Positions 8,859 to 18,725 are shown, counted from the first letter of the stretch. The stretch is DNA of 35,206 nucleotides from Vibrio nigripulchritudo ATCC 27043 (GCF_000222685.1 NZ_AFWJ01000270.1:1-35206); one strand, 5' to 3'. The notes: generated from the letters alone by a model not told the origin. Translations and numbers: made by a program.

Positions 8859-11414
8859 TCAGGACTGCTTTTCTTTTATGTTCACCAAATCTGTTGGCCA
8901 TTCCGAAAATGGGACAGGTCGGCTGAACAGGAATCCTTGAGCTTGAGGACAATCGAGCATGCGCAGTAGTTCAGCTTGCTCGGTGGTTTCAACACCTTCT
9001 GCCACGAGGTTGACCTTAAAGCCTTTGGTGATGTTAACGATGGCTGCGACGACCGAAGTGTCTATCTGCTCTCGCTCCATCTGAACGATGAAAGAGCGAT
9101 CAATCTTCAGACAATCAAATGGCAGCTTATGCAGGTAGGCGAGCGAAGAGTAACCCGTACCGAAATCATCAATCGCAATTTTCACATTCAAGTCTTTGAT
9201 GGCTTGCATGTTTTTCAGAATGATAGGGTCATTATCGACAATCTTGGACTCGGTAATCTCTAGTGTCAGGTTTTGTGCGCTAAGGCGAGTGTACTTCAGC
9301 ACCATTTCCAGCTCCTCAGTGAAACCGGGTTGTGATAGCTGATTGACCGACAGATTCACATGCAAACTGAAATCGGGATGCCACTGACCATTTTGAATGG
9401 CTGTCGCGGTATCGGTACATGCTTTAAGCAGAACCTGAGAGCCAATATCGCCAATTAAACCACTTTCTTCCGCCACAGGAATGAAATCGAGCGGTGGTAT
9501 GACACCATTTTCTTCTGAAACCCACCTCGCCAGAGCTTCTGCACCCACAATTTCCCCACTTTCTAAATCAATAATAGGTTGATAGAAAGGAACAAATTCA
9601 CTGGCGGCAATGGCTTCATTCAGGCTTGCCAGAGTCTGAGTTTTCTTACGAGAAACGTCCGCCATTTCAGGGCGATAGTAAACGACTCGTAGCGCATCCT
9701 GTTTGGCGTGGCTGAGTGCGATGCTGCCGTTTCTTAACCAGGTACTCATGTCGTTTTGGTCGCAGGAAAGCACGATACCGATGGAAACATTCACCACCAC
9801 GGTTTCTGTACCCATGTTGAAAGGGGCACTGAAGGATTGTTTGATACGAGTCACCAGATGCTCAACCGCCGTTTCAGAACCGTTACTCGGGTCGTAAATG
9901 GCGAACTCATCTCCGGCAACTCTCGCCAGCAGCGCCCGATCACTGCACAGATTTTTGAGGCGCTGAGCGATGATGGTCAGCAACTGGTCGCCACTGTAAT
10001 GCCCTAGGCTGTCATTGATGTCGCGAAAACGATCGATTCCGATAAGAATCAAAGAGCCAGGGCGAGAGTTGTTCAAATTACTGCTGGTTTCAATCAGCCC
10101 TTGTCGGCTGTACAGCTGAGTTAAAGAGTCATAAACCAGTTGCGTACGCAGCGCTTCAAAAGAGGACTTGAGGTTATGGGTCATGTTGTTGAAGGCAGAC
10201 ACCAACATGCTGGTTTCGAAAATTTTCCCCGGCTCCGGCATCGGGCTGTCCCAGTCGCCCTTGGCAATTTCTCTGGCGGCGTTTGCCGTGGTTGTGATGG
10301 GGTGAGTAATCCGGTTGAACACCAGCACGCCAAGCAGAAAGCCAACAAGACTAACGGTTAATCCTATCAGCCAGCCGCGCTGTTGCTGCTGAGGTAAGTC
10401 TCCAAGCAAATCATGCTCAGCAATGGTCACCACGATGTACCACTCTAAGCCGTAAGGATTGGCGTAACGAGATAGCTTGTTGAAATAGCGTTCGCCATTG
10501 GTAACGAAGTAGAACATTTCGGGTCTGGCTTGTCTGGCGATAAGCTGGTTATCCAGAATGTATTGTGCGCTCGCCTGAATGACAGGGTTTGGGCTTTCCT
10601 GTGCTTGTAGCCGTTGACCTTTCACTGTGTTCGGTGTGCCTTTAGAAACCACGCTGGAGTTATCGGAATGGGCAACCAGCCGATTATCCTGATCGAAGAT
10701 GAATATGGAAGCCGCGGTACGCTTCTTTTGATAAATCAGAAAATTGTTGAAGGTGTCGATCTTAATGTCTGCAACCATCACACCGATCAGCTCTTCGTCC
10801 ACAATGACCGGGTTAGTGGCACTTAGAGTGATTTCCTGACGCTCGTCCGCGTTGGTATATATATTTGACCATCCGGGCATGCGCGATTCTGCTGCAGGTA
10901 CATACCAAGGGCGAATTCTTGGGTCGTATCCCTGAAAGGAAGATTTCACACCAGACTCGATTTTACGCCCAGCGAAAATCACCAGATCGTCTTCCGTTCG
11001 GTTATCTTTGAGCATCAGAGTGAAATCGGACGCGGGCTCGCGTCGAAAGCCGACGAATTCCCCTTCTTTGCCACCAAAAGCCACCACATCCAGATGGGGA
11101 ATGTTTTTATAGAGATGGTTAAAACTCACTGAGAGATAATCTTCAATGCGGGTCAGATCACCGCGTTCATACAAACCGTTAAATTCGAGAGATTTACTCA
11201 GTGTAATGTTGGCTTGATAAGGTTCATCAAGAAAGATAGAAAGGCGACTTTTGACGTTCTCAGTAAAGGCAATAAGCTGCTTATGGCTCAGGTTAGACAC
11301 CATGTTTTCGAAGCTGCTCTTCTGAACAAACGCAATGACACCGAAAGTGAACATAAATACGATCACAAAAGGTAAAATCACTGCAGTACGTAATGTAATC
11401 TTGTTGCTCGCCAT
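8859..11414 (-). CDS. dCACHE-HAMP-GGDEF-EAL c-di-GMP enzyme
   Basis: This is a membrane sensor of cyclic di-GMP turnover, 851 residues from the ATG at 11414. AGGG precedes that ATG; an upstream TTG at 11510 lacks a ribosome site. Order: a transmembrane helix (about 9-31), a periplasmic double-CACHE domain with YDPRIRPWY at about 163-171, a second helix (about 348-366), HAMP, a GGDEF domain and an EAL domain. The cyclase signature is AGDEF (about 500-504), a small change from GGDEF, and no clear RxxD inhibitory site precedes it. The EAL domain keeps EAL (about 626-628), NLSVNQ, EITES, DDFGTGYSSL, LKIDRSF and AEGVET, so phosphodiesterase activity is expected. It lies 98 bases after ntrC on the same strand and may be co-transcribed. 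Confidence 0.93.
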   Translation of the reverse strand: MASNKITLRTAVILPFVIVFMFTFGVIAFVQKSSFENMVSNLSHKQLIAFTENVKSRLSIFLDEPYQANITLSKSLEFNGLYERGDLTRIEDYLSVSFNHLYKNIPHLDVVAFGGKEGEFVGFRREPASDFTLMLKDNRTEDDLVIFAGRKIESGVKSSFQGYDPRIRPWYVPAAESRMPGWSNIYTNADERQEITLSATNPVIVDEELIGVMVADIKIDTFNNFLIYQKKRTAASIFIFDQDNRLVAHSDNSSVVSKGTPNTVKGQRLQAQESPNPVIQASAQYILDNQLIARQARPEMFYFVTNGERYFNKLSRYANPYGLEWYIVVTIAEHDLLGDLPQQQQRGWLIGLTVSLVGFLLGVLVFNRITHPITTTANAAREIAKGDWDSPMPEPGKIFETSMLVSAFNNMTHNLKSSFEALRTQLVYDSLTQLYSRQGLIETSSNLNNSRPGSLILIGIDRFRDINDSLGHYSGDQLLTIIAQRLKNLCSDRALLARVAGDEFAIYDPSNGSETAVEHLVTRIKQSFSAPFNMGTETVVVNVSIGIVLSCDQNDMSTWLRNGSIALSHAKQDALRVVYYRPEMADVSRKKTQTLASLNEAIAASEFVPFYQPIIDLESGEIVGAEALARWVSEENGVIPPLDFIPVAEESGLIGDIGSQVLLKACTDTATAIQNGQWHPDFSLHVNLSVNQLSQPGFTEELEMVLKYTRLSAQNLTLEITESKIVDNDPIILKNMQAIKDLNVKIAIDDFGTGYSSLAYLHKLPFDCLKIDRSFIVQMEREQIDTSVVAAIVNITKGFKVNLVAEGVETTEQAELLRMLDCPQAQGFLFSRPVPFSEWPTDLVNIKEKQS

Positions 11415-11512
11415 TGCCCTAGATAAAGTTAGTGGACGCCATTCTGTATTTGGTCGGAGTGGCGCTATTGTATAGGCTAGAAAACAAGCTAGCGAGTCTT
11501 TTTTAAACAATT

Positions 11513-12925
11513 CTACTGAATGTTTAACTCTTTTAGTTTTCTAGTGAGTGTATTACGACCCCACCCCAGGACTTTAGCCGCATCCTGCTTATGACCATTC
11601 GTATGGTTTAGCGCTGTCTTTAAGAGTATACGTTCAAATTCTGGCAGTGCATAAGAAAGGATCTCAGTTTCACCAGAAGTAAGTGCTTCTTTTGCCCATT
11701 CTTCTAGTTGAGACTGCCAGCCGCCATTTTCATGCGAAGTGGGCATGGTTTTTGTGTCTTCAAAGAGCTCTCGTGGCAAGTCAGAAGGAAGGACTTCGTT
11801 TCCGCTCGCCATTACGGTGAGCCATCGGCAGATGTTCTCTAGCTGACGAACGTTTCCTGGCCAGGGAAGTTGATTCAGGTTGGCGATGGTGTCTGTGTGC
11901 AGGGTTTTCATCTCGACGCCCAACTCTTCAGCCGCAAGACTTAAGAAATGCTGCGCCAGTTTTTCGATGTCCTGCTTACGTTCTCGCAGAGCGGGGATAT
12001 GAACCCGAATTACGTTCAGGCGGTGGAAGAGATCTTCACGAAAATCCCCTTCATGTACCAGTTTTTCCAGATTCTGGTGAGTCGCAGCAATGATGCGAAC
12101 ATCCACATTGATAGGGGAGTGACCGCCCACTCGGTAGAACTGCCCGTCTGCCAGAACCCGCAATAGGCGCGTTTGAATGTCTAGTGGCATGTCACCAATT
12201 TCATCCAAAAACAGTGTGCCGCCATTGGCCTGTTCGAAACGTCCCTGACGAACGGTGTTGGCACCAGTAAACGCGCCTTTTTCATGGCCAAACAGCTCAG
12301 ATTCAATCAGATCTTTTGGAATCGCGGCCATATTCAGGGCAATGAAAGGGTTTTTAGCACGAGGGCTGTGGCGGTGAAGGGCATGCGCAACCAGTTCTTT
12401 ACCTGTCCCGGATTCTCCATTGATCAACACCGAGATAGAAGAGCGAGACAAGCGACCAATGGCGCGAAACACTTCCTGCATCGCCGGTGCTTCACCAATG
12501 ATTTCCGGAGCGTTACTGGTGAAAGCGTCGGTCGTTGACTGGTGTTTTCGTTGTTCGTGACTGTGGGCAATCGCGCGTTCGACAAGCGTTAAGGTTTCAT
12601 CAATATCAAATGGTTTAGGCAGATATTCAAATGCCCCTTTTTGATAGGCATTCACTGCCGCGTCGAGGTCGGAGTGCGCCGTCATAATAATCACGGGCAG
12701 GTCTGGGTATTGCTGGTGGACTTCTTTGAGTAAGTCGAGCCCGTCTATGCCGGGCATTCGAATGTCAGACACCAGAACGTCTGGAACCTGGCGTTCAAAA
12801 GCCATCAGGACGCTTTCAGCATCAGCAAAGGTTTCGCACTGGATTTGTGCAGAGGACAAGGTTTTTTCCATTACCCAGCGGATGGAGCTGTCGTCATCGA
12901 CGACCCATACATACCCTTTACTCAT
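11513..12925 (-). CDS. glnG: Nitrogen regulation response regulator NtrC
   Basis: NtrC is the sigma-54-dependent activator of nitrogen-limitation genes and the partner of NtrB; 470 residues, full length. The receiver domain (1-120) has the acidic pocket VVDDD, phospho-acceptor Asp54 (VSDIRMPG), T82 (IMTAHSD) and K104 (LPKPFD). The central AAA+ domain has Walker A GESGTGKE, the sigma-54-contacting GAFTGA loop and GGTLFLDEIGDMP. The C-terminal Fis-type helix-turn-helix reads AAKVLGWGRNTLTRKLKEL. AGGAG precedes the ATG, which is 30 bases after ntrB. Candidate target sites are present in the window upstream of glnA and ntrB. Confidence 0.97.
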   Translation of the reverse strand: MSKGYVWVVDDDSSIRWVMEKTLSSAQIQCETFADAESVLMAFERQVPDVLVSDIRMPGIDGLDLLKEVHQQYPDLPVIIMTAHSDLDAAVNAYQKGAFEYLPKPFDIDETLTLVERAIAHSHEQRKHQSTTDAFTSNAPEIIGEAPAMQEVFRAIGRLSRSSISVLINGESGTGKELVAHALHRHSPRAKNPFIALNMAAIPKDLIESELFGHEKGAFTGANTVRQGRFEQANGGTLFLDEIGDMPLDIQTRLLRVLADGQFYRVGGHSPINVDVRIIAATHQNLEKLVHEGDFREDLFHRLNVIRVHIPALRERKQDIEKLAQHFLSLAAEELGVEMKTLHTDTIANLNQLPWPGNVRQLENICRWLTVMASGNEVLPSDLPRELFEDTKTMPTSHENGGWQSQLEEWAKEALTSGETEILSYALPEFERILLKTALNHTNGHKQDAAKVLGWGRNTLTRKLKELNIQ

Positions 12926-12955
12926 GATTCTTCTCTCCTAACAGCAATGCGTATT

Positions 12956-14011
12956 TCACTTAATCGGTAAAATAATGGTGAATGTGGTTTTCCCCGGCCA
13001 GCTTTCTACGTCGATTTTTCCTTGGTGCTGGTCAATTAAATTTTGTGATATCGACAACCCAAGCCCAGTGCCGCCCTCGCGACCACTGACCATGGGATAA
13101 AATAAGGTGTCTTGCAGCTCACTCGGTATGCCCGGACCGTTGTCGATGATGTCCAGTTTGGCAGCCAGCTTATAGCGCTGACCGTGGATATTCGCCTGAT
13201 GCACCGTTCTGGTGCGAAGAGTGATCTGCCCGTTTTCCTGCTCTGCTAATATCTGTGCAGCATTACTGACAATGTTCAGTAAGGCTTGCTCAATCTGATC
13301 AGAATCCATCATCAGCGACGGCAGGCTCGGGTCGTAATCCCGATGAATCTGGATAGACTGGCTGGATTCCAGTTCCACAAGCTGGCGCACTTTTTCTAAT
13401 GCAACGTGCAGGTTGGCTTCTCGTTTTTCTCCCGGTTTCTGAGGTCCTAACAGCCTGTCGACAAGAGCTCTAAGGCGATCTGCCTGTTCAATGATGATTT
13501 GGGTGTATTCTTTCAGGCTTGGGTCTGGCAGCATTTTCGATAATAGCTGCGCGGCGCCGCGAAGACCGCCGAGAGGGTTTTTGATTTCGTGTGCTAACCC
13601 ACGAACAAGGACTTTTGCAGCCTGTTGCTGCGCGTGCTGGTTGAGCTCCTGACTTAAACGTCTTTGTTGCCCAATCTTGCGCAATTCGACCAGAAGTAAG
13701 AGCTGTTTTTCCCAGGTAAAAGGGCTGACGGTCACTTCCACCATCACTGGCTTTCCGTCTATCACAAAGGTGACATCACTGTCGGTGATACTCTGACCCG
13801 TTTGGAGCGGTTGGGTCAGCATGCTCAAATCCATGGATGCGTGCTGGATCAAGTCTGCCAACATGCTGGATTGTAAGCGCTTTGCACTTTGAGAAAACAG
13901 AAGCTCTGCCGCAGGGTTGGCATATTGGACGGCTAACTGCTCATTAAGCAGCATGGTTGCCGTCACAACATTATCGAGAATCGCGGTAGAGCGCAGATCG
14001 TGGGTGGTCAT
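12956..14011 (-). CDS. glnL: Nitrogen regulation sensor histidine kinase NtrB
   Basis: NtrB is the cytoplasmic kinase/phosphatase that phosphorylates NtrC under nitrogen limitation and is governed by PII protein. It is 351 residues. An N-terminal PAS domain (about 8-75) is followed by the H-box VRGLAHEIKNPLGG with phospho-acceptor His141, the N-box (QALLNIVSNAAQIL), DNGPGIP, and the G-rich box GTGLGLSIS. No transmembrane segment is present, as expected. The ATG has AAGGTAAGGA before it. A clear NtrC box lies 18 bases upstream of the start, so ntrBC expression is probably autoregulated. A DUF4124 gene lies between it and glnA. Confidence 0.97.
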   Translation of the reverse strand: MTTHDLRSTAILDNVVTATMLLNEQLAVQYANPAAELLFSQSAKRLQSSMLADLIQHASMDLSMLTQPLQTGQSITDSDVTFVIDGKPVMVEVTVSPFTWEKQLLLLVELRKIGQQRRLSQELNQHAQQQAAKVLVRGLAHEIKNPLGGLRGAAQLLSKMLPDPSLKEYTQIIIEQADRLRALVDRLLGPQKPGEKREANLHVALEKVRQLVELESSQSIQIHRDYDPSLPSLMMDSDQIEQALLNIVSNAAQILAEQENGQITLRTRTVHQANIHGQRYKLAAKLDIIDNGPGIPSELQDTLFYPMVSGREGGTGLGLSISQNLIDQHQGKIDVESWPGKTTFTIILPIK

Positions 14012-14028
14012 GTCCTTACCTTTTAGTT

Positions 14029-14045
14029 TGCACCAAAATGGTGCG
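14029..14045 (-). promoter_or_regulatory. NtrC box upstream of ntrB
   Basis: TGCACC-AAAAT-GGTGCG is a near-perfect match to the enterobacterial NtrC dyad (TGCAC-C/T-N5-GGTGCA). It lies 18-34 bases before the ntrB ATG, so it would overlap the promoter or leader. This resembles the autorepression site of glnLp in E. coli. The activity is inferred. Confidence 0.8.
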
Positions 14046-14117
14046 ATGCTTATTTAGTATGGGGCATGAACCTAAAAAGAAAAAGTTAACGAATCGAATA
14101 AAGTCCGTTATTCCTTG

Positions 14118-14711
14118 CTATCCCGCAGATTTCACCCTCGCCCGATGCAAATGCACCGTTACTGGAGAGGTAGATGCAATAAGCTTGCCGCCTATAACTG
14201 CTTGTACTGCAAGTACATGTGTGCCTCTATCGACGTTAATGAGTTGCCATAATGGCTTGGTTTGCGGAGCGCCATAAGGTTTTCCGTCTAGCATGAGCTG
14301 GAGTTGCTCACCGATACCAAGTTTTCTGTTTTGTTCAACCTGAATGTTAATGATGCCCCGGTTGCTACGAAGCGTCTGATCTTGTTGCAGATTACTGATG
14401 GATATCGAAAGTGGCGCCGTCTTTTCTGGCTTTTTGCTTTCTTGTTTTTCTGTAGCGTTGGCTTTTTCGGCAGCCTTAGCTTTAGCCGTTTTTTTGTCTT
14501 TCAACGATTTTGCAGGAGCGAAGACTGGCGCGGGTGCGCTGGCGTTACTGTCTGGCAGCACAAAGGAATCTTTTTGTTTGGCAGCGCCATCTGGAGGCGT
14601 ATCGCTAATATGGAGGATGCCGTCATCATCGACCCAAGAGTAGACCGTTTGGCTAATGGCGGCAGGGGCAATCATCAAACTAAGCACAGAGAGTAGGGTG
14701 ATCAGTTTCAT
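14118..14711 (-). CDS. DUF4124-domain exported protein
   Basis: This is a small exported protein of unknown function, 197 residues from the ATG at 14711. A GTG at 14720 would add three residues; neither has a good ribosome site. KLITLLSVLSLMIAPAAISQ is a signal peptide. The mature protein opens with the DUF4124 signature TVYSWVDDDGILHISDTPPDG. A Lys/Ala/Glu-rich low-complexity linker follows (about 65-100), and then a beta-rich C-terminal domain (SISISNLQQDQTLRSNRGIINIQVEQN … GTHVLAVQAVIGGK). It lies between glnA and ntrB on the same strand; I recall this arrangement from other Vibrio genomes. Whether it has a part in nitrogen metabolism is unknown. Confidence 0.85.
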   Translation of the reverse strand: MKLITLLSVLSLMIAPAAISQTVYSWVDDDGILHISDTPPDGAAKQKDSFVLPDSNASAPAPVFAPAKSLKDKKTAKAKAAEKANATEKQESKKPEKTAPLSISISNLQQDQTLRSNRGIINIQVEQNRKLGIGEQLQLMLDGKPYGAPQTKPLWQLINVDRGTHVLAVQAVIGGKLIASTSPVTVHLHRARVKSAG

Positions 14712-14859
14712 TTTAAGCACCAGTGTAGAGTCACGTTAAAGGATACGTCGCGCCTCTGTTATAAGGGTCTGTTGACCTGATTTTAAATGGTGGGTGCGAC
14801 ACGCTAAATTGCTGGAGATTTAACCTAATGCTAAGGGGTTGTTAACTAAAGTGAAATAT

Positions 14860-14886
14860 AAAAAAGGCCCGCCTGCGAGGCGAGCC
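14860..14886 (-). terminator. Rho-independent terminator of glnA
   Basis: On the minus strand GGCTCGCCT pairs with AGGCGGGCC (9 bp, one G-T) across loop CGC, followed by six T. It lies 30 bases after the glnA stop and separates glnA from the DUF4124/ntrBC transcription unit. Confidence 0.88.
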
Positions 14887-14915
14887 TAATAATTATGTAA
14901 ATAATTACATCAATA

Positions 14916-16325
14916 TTACACAGAGTAGTAAAGTTCGAACTCAACTGGGTGAGTTGTCATGTTCACTTTCTCTACGTCCTGACCTTTCAAGTCGATGTAA
15001 GAATCGATGAAGTCGTCAGAGAATACACCGCCAGCCGTTAGGAACTCACGGTCAGCATCTAGAGCTTCTAGTGCTTCTTTCAGAGAGTATGCAACAGTTG
15101 GGATTTCTGCCGCTTCTTCTGCTGGTAGGTCGTACAAGTCTTTATCCATTGCTTCACCTGGGTGGATCTTGTTCTTAATACCGTCAAGACCAGCCATAAG
15201 CATAGAAGCGAAGCATAGGTATGGGTTAGCTGTTGGATCACCGAAACGAATTTCGATACGACGTGCTTTCGGGCTTGGTACCACTGGGATACGGATAGAA
15301 GCAGAACGGTTACGAGCAGAGTAAGCTAGCATAACTGGTGCTTCGAAGCCTGGAACAAGACGCTTGTATGAGTTTGTAGATGCGTTCGCGAATGCGTTGA
15401 TTGCGCGAGCGTGCTTGATGATACCACCGATGTAGTAAAGAGCTGTCTCAGACAGACCGCCGTACTTGTCACCTGCAAACAGGTTAACGCCATCTTTAGC
15501 CAGAGACTGGTGAACGTGCATACCAGAACCGTTGTCACCTACAAGTGGCTTAGGCATGAAGGTTGCTGTTTTACCGAATGCGTGTGCAACGTTGTGTACA
15601 ACGTACTTGTAAACCTGGATTTCGTCCGCTTTTTCAGTCAGCGTGTTGAAACGCGTAGCGATTTCGTTCTGACCAGCTGTCGCAACTTCGTGGTGGTGTG
15701 CTTCAACAACCTGACCCATTTCTTCAAGGATCAGACACATTGCGCTACGGATGTCTTGAGAAGAATCCACAGGTGCTACTGGGAAGTAACCGCCTTTAAC
15801 ACCTGGACGGTGACCTTTGTTACCGCCTTCGATTTCTGCACCTGTGTTCCATGCTGCTTCGATGTCATCAATCTTGAAGAAAGAACCAGACATGTCTGTA
15901 TTGAACTTGACGTCATCAAATAGGAAGAACTCTGGCTCTGGACCAACAAGAACGGTGTCAGCGATGCCAGTAGAACGCATAAATTCTTCAGCGCGCTTAG
16001 CGATAGAGCGTGGGTCACGATCGTAGCCTTGCATTGTTGCAGGCTCTAGGATGTCACAACGTACGTTTAGAGTTGCGTCTTCCGTGAATGGGTCTAGAAC
16101 TGCAGATGATGCATCCGGCATCATCACCATGTCTGACTCGTTGATGCCTTTCCAGCCAGCAACAGAAGAACCATCGAACATCTTACCTTCTTCGAAGAAG
16201 TCTGCATCGACTTGGTGAGCAGGAATAGAAATATGCTGTTCTTTACCTTTAGTATCGGTAAAGCGTAGGTCTACAAACTTTACTTCGTTTTCTTGGATTA
16301 ACGATAGAACGTTTTCTACAGACAT
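14916..16325 (-). CDS. glnA: Glutamine synthetase type I
   Basis: Glutamine synthetase is the central ammonia-assimilating enzyme (glutamate + NH3 + ATP to glutamine); type I dodecamer. It has exactly 469 residues, the length of the enterobacterial enzyme. Visible motifs include [17 protein letters not shown], the Glu/His metal-binding segment [10 protein letters not shown], the active-site block [10 protein letters not shown], and [15 protein letters not shown]. Tyr398 within [10 protein letters not shown] is the adenylylation site, so activity is probably controlled by GlnE. It ends [10 protein letters not shown]. Upstream lie a sigma-54-type promoter and NtrC boxes; downstream is its own terminator. 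Confidence 0.98.
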   Translation of the reverse strand: MSVENVLSLIQENEVKFVDLRFTDTKGKEQHISIPAHQVDADFFEEGKMFDGSSVAGWKGINESDMVMMPDASSAVLDPFTEDATLNVRCDILEPATMQGYDRDPRSIAKRAEEFMRSTGIADTVLVGPEPEFFLFDDVKFNTDMSGSFFKIDDIEAAWNTGAEIEGGNKGHRPGVKGGYFPVAPVDSSQDIRSAMCLILEEMGQVVEAHHHEVATAGQNEIATRFNTLTEKADEIQVYKYVVHNVAHAFGKTATFMPKPLVGDNGSGMHVHQSLAKDGVNLFAGDKYGGLSETALYYIGGIIKHARAINAFANASTNSYKRLVPGFEAPVMLAYSARNRSASIRIPVVPSPKARRIEIRFGDPTANPYLCFASMLMAGLDGIKNKIHPGEAMDKDLYDLPAEEAAEIPTVAYSLKEALEALDADREFLTAGGVFSDDFIDSYIDLKGQDVEKVNMTTHPVEFELYYSV

Positions 16326-16431
16326 CTTGGATAACCTCCAGTGTTATTAAAGCGGTGGTGCACAAGTTTAGTTAAACCGGCATTGATTAATATAAACATT
16401 CAATAGTATTAATCGATGACAGTTTTGTGAA

Positions 16432-16447
16432 AGCTAAAACTGTGCCA
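16432..16447 (-). promoter_or_regulatory. Sigma-54 promoter of glnA
   Basis: Read on the minus strand, TGGCAC-AGTTT-TAGCT matches the -24/-12 consensus TGGCAC-N5-TTGCA. The -24 element is perfect and there is one mismatch in the -12 GC element region. The predicted start is about 95 bases before the glnA ATG. The element overlaps an inverted repeat (CAGTTTT at 16420-16426 and AAAACTG at 16436-16442). Confidence 0.78.
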
Positions 16448-16509
16448 ATAATTTGAATCCTTTAATATCATGCATTTAGCTCAAATATTACTGATGAGTA
16501 ATACCGTTT

Positions 16510-16547
16510 TGCACCATAATGATCTTTGAATGCACTAAGTTGGTGCA
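16510..16547 (-). promoter_or_regulatory. NtrC enhancer upstream of glnA
   Basis: The site TGCACT-AAGTT-GGTGCA (16531-16547) is a perfect NtrC dyad. A second, half-conserved site, TGCACC-ATAAT-GATCT, is at 16510-16526. Their centres are 21 bp apart, two helical turns. They lie about 65-115 bp upstream of the sigma-54 promoter, the usual enhancer distance. The remaining intergenic DNA up to typA (16548-16840) showed no feature I could support. Confidence 0.85.
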
Positions 16548-16840
16548 AAACTTATTTGAAGTGCTAAATGATGATGCAACGCTTATTTCAGCAATCAATT
16601 TGTGGGTTTGTCAATCGACTTTTTACGGTGCGCAAATCAAGTTGTAGACCAGTTATTGGCATTTGCCGAGCCATTTGTTACATCTATGATTACTTTTCGC
16701 CGTTTGAGATCACATATTCCTAGGCTTTTTTCTAAAATCTGGTACATTATTGACCGTTTTTTTAATCAAGTAAGCGGCTATTCTTCATTGCGGTATCTAA
16801 GATGAGGGAGGCGGCTTCTTTTATAAGTGAATCTAGATCC

Positions 16841-18670
16841 ATGGCTACCCCACAGATTGAAAAATTGAGAAACATCGCGATCATCGCGCACGTTGACCAC
16901 GGTAAAACGACTCTGGTTGATAAACTGCTACAGCAATCAGGCACCCTTGAGTCACGCGGCGAAGCGGAAGAGCGAGTCATGGACTCGAACGACATCGAGA
17001 AAGAACGTGGCATCACCATCCTGGCGAAAAACACCGCGATCAACTGGAATGACTACCACATCAACATCGTAGATACTCCGGGACACGCCGACTTCGGTGG
17101 TGAAGTAGAGCGTATTATGTCGATGGTAGATTCGGTTCTGCTTATCGTTGATGCGGTTGATGGTCCTATGCCTCAAACGCGTTTCGTAACGCAAAAAGCA
17201 TTCGCACATGGCTTGAAGCCAATTGTGGTTATCAACAAAATCGACCGCCCGGGTGCACGCCCTGACTGGGTAATGGATCAGGTATTTGACCTGTTCGACA
17301 ACCTGGGTGCGACCGATGAGCAACTAGACTTTCAAGTGGTTTACGCATCAGCGCTAAACGGCTGGGCATCTCTGGAAGAAGGCGAAACTGGCGACAGCAT
17401 GGAACCACTATTCCAAGCCATCGTTGACAACGTAGAAGCGCCACAGGTTGACCAAGACGGTCCGCTGCAAATGCAGATCTCTCAGCTAGATTACAGCTCT
17501 TACGTAGGTGTTATCGGCGTAGGTCGTGTGACTCGCGGTACGGTGAAACCAAATCAGCAAATCACGGTTATCGGCTCAGACGGTAAAACGCGCAACGGCA
17601 AAGTGGGTACGGTTCTGGGTTACCTTGGTCTTGAGCGCCACGAAGTGGAGCAAGCAACAGCGGGTGACATCATTGCTATCACTGGTCTGGGTGAACTGAA
17701 GATTTCAGACACCATCTGTGCTCAGAATGAAGTGGAAGCGCTACCAGCTCTGTCTGTTGACGAGCCAACGGTAACCATGACGTTCCAGGTGAACACTTCT
17801 CCGTTTGCGGGTAAAGAAGGTAAGTTCGTGACTTCACGTAACATCCTTGAGCGCCTGGAGAAAGAACTGGTTCACAACGTAGCACTGCGCGTTGAACAAA
17901 CCGACAACCCAGACAAGTTCCGTGTATCGGGTCGTGGTGAACTTCACCTGTCTATCCTGATTGAAAACATGCGCCGTGAAGGCTTCGAGCTGGCGGTATC
18001 TCGCCCTGAAGTAATCATCAAAGAAGAAGATGGTCAGAAGCTAGAGCCGTTCGAGACTGTAACCATTGATGTACTGGAAGAGAACCAGGGCAGCATTATG
18101 GAAAACATTGGTCTGCGTAAAGGTGAGCTGACAGACATGTCTCCAGATGGCAAAGGTCGCATACGTATGGACTTCATGATGCCTTCTCGTGGTCTGATTG
18201 GTTTCCAGACAGAATTCATGACGCTGACTTCTGGTTCGGGTCTGATGTACCACACGTTCGATCACTACGGTCCGCACAAAGGTGGCGAAATCGGTCAGCG
18301 TGTTAACGGCGTACTGATTTCAAACGGTGCAGGTAAAGCACTGACTAACGCCCTGTTTAACCTTCAGGAGCGTGGTCGTATGTTCATCGGTCACGGTGTT
18401 GAAGTGTACGAAGGTATGGTCATTGGTATCCACAGCCGCGATAACGACCTGACAGTAAACCCACTGAAAGGTAAGCAGCTGACCAACGTTCGTGCTTCTG
18501 GTACCGATGATGCGCAGGTTCTTACGCCGCCAATCATCATGACTCTTGAGCAAGCACTTGAGTTCATCGACGATGATGAACTAGTAGAAGTAACACCAGA
18601 GAGCATTCGTATCCGTAAGAAGTTCCTGTCAGAAAGCGATCGTAAACGCGCATCACGTGGTGCAATCTAA
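16841..18670 (+). CDS. typA: Translational GTPase TypA/BipA
   Basis: TypA is a ribosome-associated GTPase of the EF-G family, involved in ribosome assembly and stress adaptation. It has 609 residues from the ATG at 16841 ([14 protein letters not shown]), the start expected from the family. An in-frame ATG at 16802 would add 13 unconserved residues. The GTPase motifs are complete: [10 protein letters not shown] (G1), ERGITI (G2), [10 protein letters not shown] (G3), [11 protein letters not shown] (G4) and [10 protein letters not shown] (G5). Domain V and the TypA-specific C-terminus follow ([40 protein letters not shown]). It is divergent from glnA, as in many gammaproteobacteria. No strong ribosome site is seen before the chosen start. 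Confidence 0.96.
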   Translation: MATPQIEKLRNIAIIAHVDHGKTTLVDKLLQQSGTLESRGEAEERVMDSNDIEKERGITILAKNTAINWNDYHINIVDTPGHADFGGEVERIMSMVDSVLLIVDAVDGPMPQTRFVTQKAFAHGLKPIVVINKIDRPGARPDWVMDQVFDLFDNLGATDEQLDFQVVYASALNGWASLEEGETGDSMEPLFQAIVDNVEAPQVDQDGPLQMQISQLDYSSYVGVIGVGRVTRGTVKPNQQITVIGSDGKTRNGKVGTVLGYLGLERHEVEQATAGDIIAITGLGELKISDTICAQNEVEALPALSVDEPTVTMTFQVNTSPFAGKEGKFVTSRNILERLEKELVHNVALRVEQTDNPDKFRVSGRGELHLSILIENMRREGFELAVSRPEVIIKEEDGQKLEPFETVTIDVLEENQGSIMENIGLRKGELTDMSPDGKGRIRMDFMMPSRGLIGFQTEFMTLTSGSGLMYHTFDHYGPHKGGEIGQRVNGVLISNGAGKALTNALFNLQERGRMFIGHGVEVYEGMVIGIHSRDNDLTVNPLKGKQLTNVRASGTDDAQVLTPPIIMTLEQALEFIDDDELVEVTPESIRIRKKFLSESDRKRASRGAI

Positions 18671-18700
18671 AACGTTGCCTCGCTTACGAATCTAGTTACA

Positions 18701-18725
18701 AGCCCTGCTTCTGCGGGGCTTTTTA
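18701..18725 (+). terminator. Rho-independent terminator of typA
   Basis: AGCCCTGC (18701-18708) pairs with GCGGGGCT (18713-18720; one G-T pair) over a TTCT loop and is followed by TTTTT. It lies 30 bases after the typA stop and before the convergent pgpA-like gene. Confidence 0.87.

Noticed and set aside
11415-11510. TTG at 11510 as start of the GGDEF-EAL protein
   Set aside because: It has no ribosome site and the extra residues are not membrane or domain sequence. The ATG at 11414 precedes the first transmembrane helix and has AGGG upstream.
16602-16805. 67-residue open frame between glnA and typA
   Set aside because: It has no ribosome site and no recognisable motif, and ends inside the typA leader.
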